Part shown: piece after piece, positions 45,808-57,048 of the stretch
Position numbering within the stretch: the stretch's first letter is position 1
Layout: every line of letters begins with the position of its first letter
DNA from: Lepidurus packardi
Lineage: Eukaryota; Arthropoda; Branchiopoda; Notostraca; Triopsidae
Assembly: GCA_023053545.1 (NCBI GenBank)
Contig: JAKZAN010000007.1
Location: 10,478,001-10,542,000, forward strand
Direction of reading: 5' to 3'
DNA length: 64,000 nt
Position numbers and translations under genes: made by a program
The notes under the pieces: model-generated
What the model saw: the letters and a program-made list of their open reading frames with translations, nothing else
Databases searched by the model: none
Told to the model about the DNA's origin: nothing

Positions 45808-47880
45808 ATGTGGAACGGTGAGTCTTGAAGTCTATAGTTATCCCGATTTGAAATCATCGATTTTAACGTGCTTTTTTTTAATTTGTTTTGACTTTTAGTG
45901 CCTGGTTTAAATTGGCAGCACGGATTGGAGGAGTGGTGTTCCGTTCAAGCACAGAAGAAATATGATCAAGCTTTTGTTCGTCAGTGGGAGCTTAACTGTA
46001 ACCAAATTAACCCTGCCCCTACTTTAAAAGTATGAAATACAAAATCCATTCCAAATCTTAGTTTGCCGCATTTACTTCTTTTTTAATTCAATTTTTTCCG
46101 TTGTTTTCCCCAGATTTTCGAGTTTAAACAATTATACCATGAAGCCCGTGCACTTTTGGCCGAATTAAAGACTGCGACTATTAAAAATAATTTCGAGGTA
46201 AACGGTGACCCTAAACCTGAGGAAGAACAAAAACTTCGTGAGATACAGGTATAACTTTGTTTGGTATACGAAATCGAATTTTGTTTAAATAATTTTTTCT
46301 TTCATAATTTTTAAATATTTTTTTTTTAATAATAATTTTTTTTATATATTGATTGCCCATTTTTAGGTTCCTTAGCTCGAAATACGGACGGAATTATTAC
46401 CAAGTTTATGTACTTTAACTTGGAATTAATTTAATTCGTTGTACTAAGTTTCTCAAAGATTTTTGAATTTTTTTTGCTATTTCGGTAAATATTTCAAGAT
46501 TGTAACGTGATTTCTTCGCTTTTTATTCTAGAAACGATTGGATGACATCTTTGAGCGGCTTTCACCCAACGCGCTGTCACTTTTGAAGCTAAAAATCCAG
46601 AAACGCAAACGCAAGCGCCGTTATCAGAAACGCTTACGACAGAAATTACCTCTTTTAATAGCGCAGACATTGTCTGAACGAGAAGCCCTGAGTGCTAAGA
46701 TCGACGCAGAAAGAGAGGCATCACGTCAGCGTATCCTCTTGAAACAACAAGTGAGTTTCTTAAGCTTACTGTCTTTCTTCTAAGTATTTCGTCACTATTT
46801 CTTCTCCAATCCCAAAATCATTCTTTTTTTGTTCTTATTTTCTAATTCTTGGCTTAAGGAGTGGTTTGAATACTTTTGGAGTAATAGTTTAATACGTTTT
46901 TAGTATAACTAACGGTTTTAGTTTCATATTTTTTCGAGTAGGAGCTTGATAGACAACGTAAAACAGCTGAGATTTTGAGCCACGTAACGAAAGAGAAGGC
47001 GGATATTACACGTTTGGCTAAAACGTTGGATTCTCTACAAACCTTAAGAAATTGGCGTAAGAAAAGCGTCTTGCCTGCAAGTTCTTCTGTAACTGCCAGC
47101 ATTGAATCCTCTGCAGGTGAGCCAAAACATACTTCAACATACAAACAAAATCTAACTCAAAATTTCTTAATAAAATAAAAAATCTAATTAAAATTTTCTT
47201 CATAAAAATAAAAATTCTAAATAAAATTTTCTTCATAAAAATAAAAATTCTAAATAAAATTTTCTTAATAAAATAAAAATTCTAATTAAAATTTTCTTCA
47301 TAAAAATAAAAATTCTAAATAACATTTTCTTAATAAAAATAAAAATTCTAAATAAAATTTTCTTCATAAAATGAAAATTCTAAATAAAATTTTCTTCATA
47401 AAATAAAAATTCTAAATAAAATTTTCTTCATAAAATAAAAATTCTAAACAAAATTTTCTTCATAAAATAAAAATTCTAAACAAAATTTTCTTCATAAAAA
47501 TAAAAATTCTAAATAAAAATGTTCAAATAGAGACGTTAAAGCGTTTGCTAGCAGCGCGAATGGCAACGTACGATGAGCAGGAAGCTGCCCTACGATCTTC
47601 TTTGCCTAAAACCAGCGAGTTGAGAGATTCAACGCAAGAAGACTCCTTACACGTCAAGATTCAAGTCTTGAAAGAGCATCTATTTGGTCCTGACACCCTC
47701 AACGAGTCAATCGAGCCTTCTTTTCGCCAGTTTTACTCAATTGCTGACGCTAGTTTGGAAAATCTCATCAAGATCCGACAAGAATGGGATAGGTTCCTCA
47801 CATCCTCTAATGACCCAAATCCATTAGCTTCTTCTATTCCTGTAAAATGGGTTCCTCCCCCTCCAAATCCCCAATCTTGA
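45808..47880 (+). CDS. PDCD7: PDCD7, U11/U12 minor-spliceosome 59K protein
   Basis: Six exons: 45808-45817 (ten bases: MWN plus one base), 45899-46029, 46114-46248, 46532-46750, 46942-47116, 47531-47880, about 339 residues. The middle is a long basic coiled coil (KIQKRKRKRRYQKRLRQK, then EREALSAKIDAEREASRQ). The C-terminus carries the family signature: HLFGPDTLNESIEPSFRQFY, LENLIKIRQEWDRFL, PVKWVPPPP. Human PDCD7 has the same LFG...FRQYY...LIQIRHDWDQYL...WVLPP layout but a longer Pro-rich N-terminus. It bridges the U11/U12 di-snRNP with the 65K protein, so the organism probably keeps U12-type introns. The tiny first exon is supported by phase only. Intron 5 is a minisatellite. Confidence 0.85.
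47130..47520. repeat. ~31 bp A/T minisatellite filling PDCD7 intron 5
   Basis: About a dozen units of the type TTTTCTTCATAAAAATAAAAATTCTAAATAAAA, with C/T and A-run variants. It fills the intron much as the minisatellite in the PAN-like gene does. Confidence 0.9.
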
Positions 47881-47993
47881 TTCAAAATAAGATTTTTTTA
47901 AAACTTGGTCGTGTGTGATTTGTGAGCTTATTGCCGATTGTTCTACACCAGCTAACTCTTGAATAAACTAAAAAAAAAGACATGATTTCAACC

Positions 47994-49950
47994 TTAAATA
48001 GAATCTGCGTTGGGAGGTTTCGATTTGGCGTTCACAATATGAAAAATCCCTTCTTCGTTCTCCAGAAACCTAAAGAATTGAAAGTAAGAAGCACACACGT
48101 CGTTTCATATATAAAAAAAATTAAAAAAAATTGTATCTTTAATATCTTACTTGAACGCAGCACTGCCAATAGAGGGCCTAAGGTCATGTCTCCTGCTCGC
48201 ATGACGAGACAATGAAACACGATGGCGAAACCTCTGCTGGCACAGGTGACATTCATACAAGGGTTCAGTAATTCCTTCATGGACCTGGAAAATCAATCAA
48301 TAAAAAAATGAATGTATGTACCTAAATAATTCCCAATAAAATTCAGATAATTAAATGATTTAACGAAAAAAAATGTAATCTTACTCTTTTAATATGATCG
48401 TTGAGCGTTATCATCGTCTTGGCACTAAAATCGCATCCTTCAGCCTCACAACAATACCAGATAGAGCTAATGTGCTTCTCCGCGTGTCGTCTAAGATCAT
48501 TCTGCGTTTTCGCCCTAGTTTCCAGAAAGAACAAACGGAAATAAATTCCATACAAATAAAATAAAAAATGAGGGAATAAAATCAACGAAACCCTTTTCTC
48601 GCCCAGCACTTCTTTCTTAACTTGACTAAACTTGACTAAACTTAACTTGACTAAAAAACTTGAGAAGTAATGAGATATTGCTGCGAAAATTCACTGAACT
48701 TGAAACTAATCAAACTCAAAAATTAAGCCAGAATGAGAAATTCGGTCAGATGAAAAGAAAAAATTCGGGTAAATGAAAAGAAAAGGATGCTTACACATAA
48801 GGACAGTGTTCACAAGGATACAAGCGTTCTTTGCTATGCTTATACGCGTGATGGCTCGTCAATTCAAATTTGGTATGGAAACGTCGTCCGGTGCATAATT
48901 CGCAATAATAATAGACTTCATGCAATCGCATGTGGTCTCTTAAAAACCTCTCAGCTGCGAAGGATTTCGAGCACGTTTTGCAGCTGTACTTCATATCTAC
49001 GACCAAAATAAATCAATAAAAGGAATATATTCATAAAACCCCAATTATTCTATTTTATTCCATTTTCTTTTCTTTTACCTTCAACTTGACATTGTCTCAC
49101 GCAATGATCCGTAAATTTGGTTCTGGAATTAAACATTCCCCCGCAAACTGGACAAGCTACATGTTTTTCCTGAGTGTGACATCTTAGATGATCTTTCAAT
49201 TTATAACACGACGAGGTAGTGGCCGAACACCCTAATAAAATAAAGAAAACCAGATCATTAAACCTTCCTCAATTAAAAAGAATTAAATGATTTAAGAATA
49301 CCTCTTAAAAATTCTCTGAATTGTTTTAAGATTTCAAGGATTACAAAAGACAATGTATAAACTATAAAATAGTCAAATAAAATGATAGAAAAAAGTTGTA
49401 AAATCTATAAAATGAATAAACAATAAATATACTAATTAAAGGTCTATAAATAGTAATTACCTTCCCAAAGGCAATGGAATTTGCTGGCTTCTTTCGTAGC
49501 AGAATTGGCATGGCTATTAACATGGTTAAAGAAGGCTTGGACGCTCAGGAATTCACATGAACATTTCTCCCAGAGGCAAAGGAAAGGTTCTGGTAAGGGT
49601 GGAAGCACATTGCGAGTACTGGGTTCCAATTGACAGCCTTTAATCTGCAGCCTGCCTAAGAGATTCGAGCCCAGGCATTTAATTTTGGTATGGAAGGCAT
49701 GATAATACAAATGGCGCAGGATTTCTTGCTGCTGCGTCGTGTCGAAACAACATTCTTTCCACGAACAGTTAAACTGACGCGCTTCAGCCGCTTCGGTGAT
49801 TTCGATATCCCCGCCATGCTGACCCACATGGAAGGTAAAGGCTTCCATATTATCGGTGCAAAATTCGCAATTCACCCATTCACAAGGTAAGTATAAGACT
49901 TCACTGTTGAGCTTGGGCGGCGCCGGCTTTTTGTTCTTTTCGGTCGGCAT
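47994..49950 (-). CDS. HINFP: Histone H4 transcription factor HINFP (C2H2 zinc fingers)
   Basis: Six exons, right to left: 49950-49461, 49231-49079, 48996-48795, 48514-48385, 48284-48151, 48069-47994, about 394 residues. The ATG at 49950 (MPTEKNKKPAPPKLNSE) is the first in frame. About ten C2H2-type fingers follow, including the family-specific RHLYYHAFHTKIKCLG, FLCLWEKC, LKDHLRCHTQEKHVACPVCG, FAAERFLRDHMRLH and VHEGITEPLYECHLCQQRF. The C-terminal tail after the last finger is short compared with human HINFP (517 residues). It binds the H4 promoter subtype-specific site and drives histone H4 expression at S-phase entry. Convergent with PDCD7 (113 bp between stops). Confidence 0.92.
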
Positions 49951-51000
49951 TTTTACGGCTTTCAAGCGACTCACGATACCATTGCAACACCCAAAACAGA
50001 CTATGAAATCGGGTTTCAAACGACCTGGTTCTTAATTCATTGTTGTGGTAGTAGAGAACGCACGCGTAGACCGCCAAACTGCTGTTGCTATGGTAACTCG
50101 AAGTGGCATTAGCGTTTCTAGTGGTTTATCTTATACAGAACCTTCTTCAAACGCTATTTTCTCGCACATTGCTGGCATAGAGCCTGGACTAGCGGTTATT
50201 GTCCCGCAGCTGTCCGGCTTTGGGTCATTAGCGTTTTACTAGATGTACCTTACGCGCAACGCTACTCAGAGCGCTATTTGAACGCTAGATGGTAGCGTAG
50301 AGCTGAGAATAACGGTTACTGTCCCGCTGAGGAAAGGAATTGATAATAAAATCATCGAAACGAAGAAACTAAAGCGGATTGCGGTCAATAATAACAAATA
50401 GAACTCGATCTTCGATAACTAGTGAAGAAAGAAGGAAAAAAGGTTAAAAAACGGAAATTTAACAGTTCTCCATGGCTTTATGGACAAGGAGCCCAATGGT
50501 TCTAAGGTGAGATTTTGGCTAATTTTAAGCCTTTTTCTCTTGTATAGAAAATTTTATATTGACCATGACCTTGGCTTGTGCCTCTTTAGCTACTGGAGCT
50601 GATTAACTAGGAATTTTAATTAAAATACCTAGTTAGAAAAGCCTTGTTTACAAAGGAAAAGGCCGTTGGGATGTTTGGCAACTAAAGCGGGTTGGGAGCG
50701 GGTTAGTAAAGCGTGGTAAAAGCGGATTGGAAACTGCATTTAAAGTGAAACTGTTTTAAGTTACGTGAACTGTGATTAAATTTAAAACTAGCCAGTTTCA
50801 GAGGTGTTAATTATTAATAGAAGAGCAATCAACAGAAATGGAGCACATACTTGGAGCAGCATTTGGCAGTCCAATCCGCACAACTTCGATACGCAATCCG
50901 CATCTATACGCTATTTTTTGTTTTATAATAGTAATAATGGGAAAAAAAACGAACTTTTCATGCATTTTAACCGGGTGGAAGTATCTAGGCACATATTTGA
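49951..51000. promoter_or_regulatory. Divergent upstream region HINFP/ECHDC3
   Basis: 1,050 bp between opposed starts. Contains an imperfect direct duplication of about 65 bp (near 50147-50213 and 50270-50332) built around CGCTATTT, TAGAGC and GCGGTTATTGTCCCGC/ACGGTTACTGTCCCGC blocks. No TATA box stands out. Confidence 0.5.
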
Positions 51001-52278
51001 ATGATGTTTAATGTAGATTTGTTAAGTAGGTTGGGTACTCGCTTGTATAGTTCGGTTCAAGGATCCGCGTCCAATCTCATACGGGTTTCATTGGAACACG
51101 ACGTCAAGCGGGTTACGCTGACGAGCTCGAAGAACCGCAACGCGCTTTCGCTTTCTATGATAAACGCGCTAAACGGAGCCATTAGCGACTCGAGCTCGGA
51201 TTTAGCCTGTATCGTACTGGACGCCGAAGGGCCAGTATTTTCTGCCGGTCACAACTTGAAGGAACTGGTAAAAAATGAAAACTTCACTTTTAATTTCTTA
51301 AATATCTTAACTTAATCCGAAGAATAATTATTAATAAAATAAAAATGAATAAAAATAAATAAACAAATTTATAAAAATAAATAGAAAATGAATACAAATT
51401 AAATAAAAATTAATTACAATCTTGGAGTTCATAGTTATTTTACTTTGTCCCTATATCATATTTATTCTAATTACATTGTAATTAGAAATCGATTTTCCTC
51501 TAATTTTCAGGAAAGTTCAATTTCTAAGTGAGAATTATTTGAATACATTTCTGAATTGGAATTTAGATTTCAGAACATGGAAGAGAGAAACAGGAGGAAG
51601 TATTCGCCCAGTGTACAAAGCTTATGGAGACAATAACTCAAACTCCTTGTCCCATTGTATGTCAAGTGAGAGGATTAGCTGCAGCTGCCGGATGTCAATT
51701 AGTAGCCATGTGTGATATTGTAGTAGCTTCCGAGAAAGCCACGTTTTCCACGCCGGGGTAAACGCAATATACAAATAATAAAAATAAAATGAAAAACAAC
51801 TAATTTATTGACGTCATTAGGATCAATTTTGGGTTATTTTGCTCAACTCCGGGGATTCCGTTAGTTCGCGCTGTTCCCCGTAAGATGGCAGCATACATGC
51901 TTTTCACGGGACTTCCGATTACCGCTCAACAAGCTTTACAAGCAGGATTAGTAAGCCTCGTAGTCGCAGACGAGCAATTAGAAGAACAAACGCAGAAAGT
52001 CGTTCAAAGCATTAAGGAGAAGAGTCGACCAGTTGTGGTCTTGGGAAAAAAGTTTCTGAATCGACAAACGGGTTTGGACCTGATGGACGCTTTTAAGTAC
52101 GTAGTGGTCGTATTTAGAAATTTTATTTTTAAAATGTAAATAAATTGTTATATTTTTTAAAATATTTTTTAGGCAAGGGCAGAACGTTATGGTAGAGAAT
52201 TTACAAGTTAAAGACGCCCAGATTGGATTAAAAGCGTTCATTGAGAAGAAGAAACCGCAATGGACTCATGAACCCTAA
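51001..52278 (+). CDS. ECHDC3: Enoyl-CoA hydratase domain-containing protein 3 (mitochondrial)
   Basis: Four exons: 51001-51267, 51567-51757, 51821-52096, 52173-52278, about 279 residues (human 303). The N-terminus MMFNVDLLSRLGTRLYSSV is Arg/Ser-rich and amphipathic, a likely mitochondrial targeting peptide. Crotonase features are SAGHNLKELISEHGRE, the oxyanion-hole stretch RGLAAAAGCQLVAMCDIVVA, and INFGLFCSTPGIPLVRAVPR, which is ECHDC3-like. The end KKPQWTHEP matches the human KRKPVWSHEP. The family's exact substrate is not settled. It resembles an acyl-CoA hydratase/isomerase and is linked to lipid metabolism. Exon 2 starts at 51567 (ISEHG), fixed by phase. Confidence 0.93.
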
Positions 52279-53501
52279 AAAGATTTATATACAATTATAC
52301 CGCATTTTTTATTAAAAAAGAATCCTATTTGTTGAGATTTGTGCGGTTATCAGTCATGTGAGAGATATTGAGATATAGAAGAATATACAATATAATAATA
52401 TTTTATACGAAGAAAGTCTTAAAAAAAAGTTTGGCCGCCTATAAAAATTATCATTTCAGGGTTTCTTACTGCACGCCTTCGCCACCTAGTGAACTATTTA
52501 AGGATTAAGTGGAAGCCCTGGATAACTTATGAAGCAACCTGAAAATTGGCAATTGTGAAAAAAAATACTTTCTTGCGAACAACTAGCTTTAAACCTAGAA
52601 TGCCTCTTACAACTACTTTGTGGCCAATTTCTGGAATGTACTAGTCAGTACTAAGTACTAAAATCCTTATGTGATTTTACTTCCGTAGAATGCTGCCATC
52701 TAACGGAGTACTTATGAAGTTTTAAACGAACCCTGGGATTGTTGAGAATGTTGTAAACAACAACTTAGTGTTAGTGAACAACTTAGTGACACAACCAAAT
52801 TTCTCGCTTCGTTATTCTAGCTAATGTAAGTCTTTTTTTTCACATTTTAAAGAAACAATAGTTATTGATTAAAACTACACTACCACAAACTTGCTGTTTA
52901 CACTAGCAAGTTCCCTTAATTTGCACTGTTGCGAAACCCATAAATGGGATTGGATTGGTTTCACTTTCAGTATGTGCTCAACACTGAAAAACTCCTTAGG
53001 TTATCTAGAAACATTCGAACTCGATTCCAAATTCATTGTTGTCTATGTCCCTAAACCTAAGGATCCTAAATTCCAGCTACAAACCACGTACACAACAAGA
53101 AGTATGCTCATAGTTTAGAGCATTTAGTTAATTGTTAACATAATGGAGCGATGTAGACGACCTAGCCTAGTTCCACTTTGACTTAGTTATCTTTTCCTGA
53201 ATTCTCTGTGAAAATTCTACGACTAGTGAGTGATATAAGTGTTTCAAACGCTTAGTTTATTTCAAACGCCTAGCCCCGGTCTAGCAGACTAACCCGCACT
53301 ACCGTCTCGGTTGCGCCAAAACCGCAAAAACGTTCGCTCGGTCCGCTTTCTCGGAACCCGCGAAATAACCCGCCTTCCTACCTATAATATTTAAACTTTA
53401 ACACCTCGCATTTTAAGAAACCATTGAACTATTATGAACTTCAATAGTATGGCTAGTCTGACTTGTATTTCATGTCCTTTTCCTTTTGTGTGTAAATAAA
53501 A
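52279..53501. other. Intergenic, probably with the LYSMD 5' exon
   Basis: An excellent donor (AAT/GTAAGT) at 52828 could end a non-coding LYSMD first exon. An open frame at 52891-53118 (ending PKPKDPKFQLQTTYTTRSM) has no recognisable function. I could not find the LYSMD start codon in this stretch. Confidence 0.4.
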
Positions 53502-54392
53502 GGAGTAATTCTCGGCTGAACCATGAGCGTGAAGAGCGGATCCCCTTCATATCGGATTTTTCACCGGATTCGTCTCCCAAATCGGAGCCAACCCTAGAAT
53601 TGCGCGTCCGAAACTCGCCTTTACCTCCTGAACTGCAAAGAAAGTCTTCGTCGGATGAATTGAAACGGAAACGCCTCGTCAGAACGCATTCTGACGTCAC
53701 TCTAGAATACGTGGACCATGAAATTAAGTCCGGCGAAACCCTTCCAGGATTATCGCTCCTGTACCGGATCCCCGTAAGGCCTTTTCTTCTCTTCCTTTCC
53801 TCAATAAAACCCTTTCCTATGATCGTCCTCTTTAATTGGTTCAGTCTTTCTAATTCGAATCTGATCATAGGTATTTGAATTGAAACGGCAAAACAATATT
53901 GATAAAGACAACGAGTTTTTTGCACGGCGTTCTTTGCGGATTCCGGTCAAGAGCCACTCGCTGCTCACTGAAAACCACAAGATAGTTCCCACCGCTAACC
54001 TCATAGATCTGAATGACGCATCCGAGCAACTTGTCGACGACGCGAGTCAAGTACAAAGCGGAGAAGCTTTTTTAGCCCACGTGGACCAAGATTTGGAGCG
54101 ACTCAAGAAACAAAGCTCGCAGTGGGACTCACCCAACCCGCACTCTTCCCAAACCGCGGTTTGGCCCCGCGAACCGCTGCCTCGCCGACCGTCGGACTGC
54201 GGGGACGAATGCGGGTTGAGTTGGCTCCAAGTCATGGGTTTGGCGCTCACCGTCTTGCTCCTTTGTCCCTTGTTGTATTTCTTGTATATAGAGCTAGGCA
54301 AACCGGAGACTGTCACGCGTTTCTTTGGGATTGCTAACCAAAGCGAGGGTGCTAAACTGGTGCCAAAGCAATCCATATCTTCCAACACATAA
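53502..54392 (+). CDS. LYSMD3: LysM-domain single-pass membrane protein (LYSMD3/4), 5' end unresolved
   Basis: Two exons are supported, about 53502-53773 and 53871-54392, about 264 residues. The first is open at its 5' side and has no ATG in the right frame, so a start in an upstream exon is required. The LysM domain is split by the intron: EYVDHEIKSGETLPGLSLLY then FELKRQNNIDKDNEFFARRS plus LRIPVK, which matches LYSMD3/4 (GDTL...[21 protein letters not shown]). Near the C-terminus a hydrophobic helix (LQVMGLALTVLLLCPLLYFL) gives the family's type II or tail-anchored arrangement. In vertebrates LYSMD3 is a Golgi/plasma-membrane protein proposed to bind chitin fragments. The function here is inferred. 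Confidence 0.75.
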
Positions 54393-54593
54393 CTGCGTTT
54401 TTGTGTCTGTATATTTTAAAAACAAAAAACTGCAGCTCCTTAGCTGTGATATTCCATCTGGCCTTATGAAATACAAGTTGTTATGGGTTTTTATCGTGTT
54501 ATCTAACTTATGTTTAACTACTTTAAATACAGAAATATATTATTGTTTATTGTTTCTATTATTTATTATATATTTATATTATATTTTTATATT

Positions 54594-54669
54594 ATTATTT
54601 ATTGTTTCTATTATTATATTTCACTAGTGACATATGTAGTGAAATATAATAATAGAAACAATAAATAAT
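54594..54669. repeat. Perfect 33 bp inverted repeat with a 10 nt loop
   Basis: 54594-54626 is the exact reverse complement of 54637-54669, around the loop GTGACATATG. The arms are AT-rich with blocks such as TTGTTTCTATTATT. It lies about 200 bp downstream of the LYSMD stop, within or just past its 3' UTR. Confidence 0.92.
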
Positions 54670-55154
54670 TGCTGTACAAAATTGTATTTTAAAAAAAAAT
54701 ATCTTAAAAAATCTCAAATAAAAAATAAAAAAATATAAAGTACTTATATAATTTTAAACATTGACAATGTACAACCGTACAACCGAGGCAATAGGCGCGA
54801 GCCTACACCGGTTTTTGTTAAAAAAAAAAAAAAAAATCTTGCAGGAAGTCATGGCTAACGGTCACTTTTGGGCGCCAACGCCTTGGATTTTTGTAAGGCG
54901 CTCTATTTTTACAATCACGGCTGTAAAAGCTAGTGAGCATGAGCGGAATAACGGACCGTCATCAAAATTGTCCTTTTTAATTTTCTCTACAGTGCCTTCC
55001 TAGCCTACTAGCTGTTCCCACGAGTTTTGAACGATCTTTACCCGTTTCAATGAGTGAACGGATATGAAAGGCGGTTGGTGACTGCTTGAATAAGGTTTCT
55101 GTTAAGGGGAACGAGGGTGGATCAGTTCGTCGCAGTCGTTTAAAAGACGTTGTG

Positions 55155-55595
55155 ATGACCACAATGAGTAATAGCAGCAGTACTGCAGTCCCTTTAACGA
55201 GAGCGGATTGTGTTGATCCTGATACTTGTGGGAGTTATTCCAATAACGTCGCTTCCTATGGCTGCGACAGTTTGGGTGAATGTGGCGGTGGAGGAGGGTT
55301 CAGCCTTGTAGGGAGCTTCGAAAGTAATGAGTTGGTGACACTAGCCTTCGTAGCGAGCGCTTATTTGTTCTATTTCCTGATCCTGCGGAACCGGATTCAA
55401 AATAGCAAGAAACGATCGATTCCAGGCACACTTGACCCAAGTAAAGGTTCGACAATATCTTTTACGTTTCATGTTAGTTCAGATTTTGTTATCGATTTAT
55501 TTTGTTATCTATTTGGTTATCTAACAGTAAGAGACTCCAGCCAATTCAACGAGATTCTATGGAAACTAATGGACGAGCCTTTGCCTGGCCTGTAA
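55155..55595 (+). CDS. Cluster gene A: small Gly/Cys membrane protein
   Basis: Exons 55155-55446 and 55528-55595, about 119 residues. An ectodomain with regularly placed Cys (DCVDPDTCGSY, YGCDSLGECGGGGG) leads to a membrane helix (ELVTLAFVASAYLFYFLILR) and a basic tail (KKR). The donor after the basic tail is phase 1, as in genes B-D. Exon 2 ends NEILWKLMDEPLPGL. The ATG at 55155 gives no signal peptide. An in-frame ATG at 55086 does not either, so an upstream signal-peptide exon may be missing. This is the most diverged member, with no SSYGGG run but the same position of Gly block, helix and splice site. Function unknown. Confidence 0.6.
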   Translation: MTTMSNSSSTAVPLTRADCVDPDTCGSYSNNVASYGCDSLGECGGGGGFSLVGSFESNELVTLAFVASAYLFYFLILRNRIQNSKKRSIPGTLDPSKGSTISFTFHVSSDFVIDLFCYLFGYLTVRDSSQFNEILWKLMDEPLPGL

Positions 55596-56987
55596 TTGGG
55601 CCTTACCTTTTGTTTATTTCGGTTCAAACCTTCGCCATTTATATTTACATTTGTTATCAGTCTTATCACCCAGTCGTTTGTGTTAAATACAAATTTGGTT
55701 CTTTAAACCAATCAAATCATCAAAACCTCGCGTTACACTTACATTTGTTTAACGGCTAAAAGATTTAAAAAAGTGAATGCTCATTTTCGTTACATGGTCC
55801 AACACTAGGTGGTGCGGCACGTTCCAAGTCTTCAAGCACTTCAAGCGGTGAATTAAGCTCAATTGTGTTTGAAAATGGGAAGAAAATAAGGACAGGAACA
55901 CGAGTATTGTATTACAAAACAAAAACTGCGCCAATTACTTGGTTGGTTTCAGAATTTATTTCCTTGCAAATAAAAAACCCAACAAAGGAAAGTTAAACTG
56001 TTCCAAGTAGGACTACGTGTTGACTTCCTAATCGGAGCTACGGGGACGGAGATTTATGGGAAAGTAAAAGAAACGTTTCACGAGCCATGAACACGAGACT
56101 AAGTTGAGCCATTTGTCTTTTGCAAATTTGTCAAGTTAACTGGCGAATTTGTCTTGTCTTCCCAAGCCTTGCAATTTGCAACTTATCTTCTAAATTAAGC
56201 TCCAAGTTAATTTTGAAGCTTGTTCATTTATGATCTTTCATTATTTCATTCATTATTATTCACTTATTCATTTATTAATCACTTGAATTAATATTTGAAC
56301 CGAAACTTGGTTTGTTATTTAAACGAATTGGAACATTAAAGTAACAAAAGTTAGTTTTAATATTTGTCGGCTAGCGCAGTAATATTTCAGAGGCGAGGAC
56401 ATGGATTTATCTGAAATCACCACAGGGATTTCAAGGAAGTTTTGTGCGAATTTCCAGCAGTAAAAATTGCGTGAAAAAGTTGGATTCATTGTTCACTTCA
56501 ATTGAGACCATCTTTTGCCAAGCAGAAAGCCTTTCAACCGCGTTTTATCAATAAAACAATGCGGTTTTCTACTATACTATTATTACATTCCTCAACAATT
56601 GTACTGGGAGCTAATCAACGGTCCGTATCCATATTCGCGGCATCATTAAAACAATCCAAACGGTGTAAGTAAGTACATACTTTAAACTCGGAGTTAGTTT
56701 GAAAACCTTAAAAAACGAAAATCTTACACTTCAAAGAACCGAATATTACTTCCCTTGACTGTCCAAAATCTTACGCCAAAAAACTATCCGACACTTTGTC
56801 GTATATGTCTAACCTTTTACGATACAATTCTCCATAAAAAAAGCTAGCGGAAAATTGCCAACCGAACCAAATAACTAAATAACCCCCCCTTCATGTATTA
56901 TAAAATTCATAAAAAAACAGATTGAAACTGTGTAAGGCCACATTCTCTATTTTTGGACTATTTTTCGTTTTAAAATTGTTAAAAGAA
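55596..56987. other. Intergenic, no gene seen
   Basis: AT-rich DNA with short AATTCATT/TTATTCAT microrepeats near 56.23-56.29 kb. No open frame with recognisable content. Confidence 0.4.
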
Positions 56988-57048
56988 CCCAGTAACAGGC
57001 TTCGGCCTAAACTGGTAATAAATTAAAAAAAAAAAAAAAAAAAAAAAA
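56988..57048 (+). mobile_element. Very short retroposed 3' end with poly(A) and target-site duplication
   Basis: About 37 bp of unique sequence (AACAGGCTTCGGCCTAAACT core) plus a ~24 nt A run, bracketed by TTAAAAGAA at 56979-56987 and 57049-57057. The core resembles the 3' end of the IK-intron LINE (AACAGGCTTTCAAGCCTACG followed by AAATTGAAAA), so it is probably an extremely 5'-truncated copy of a related element. Confidence 0.65.
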
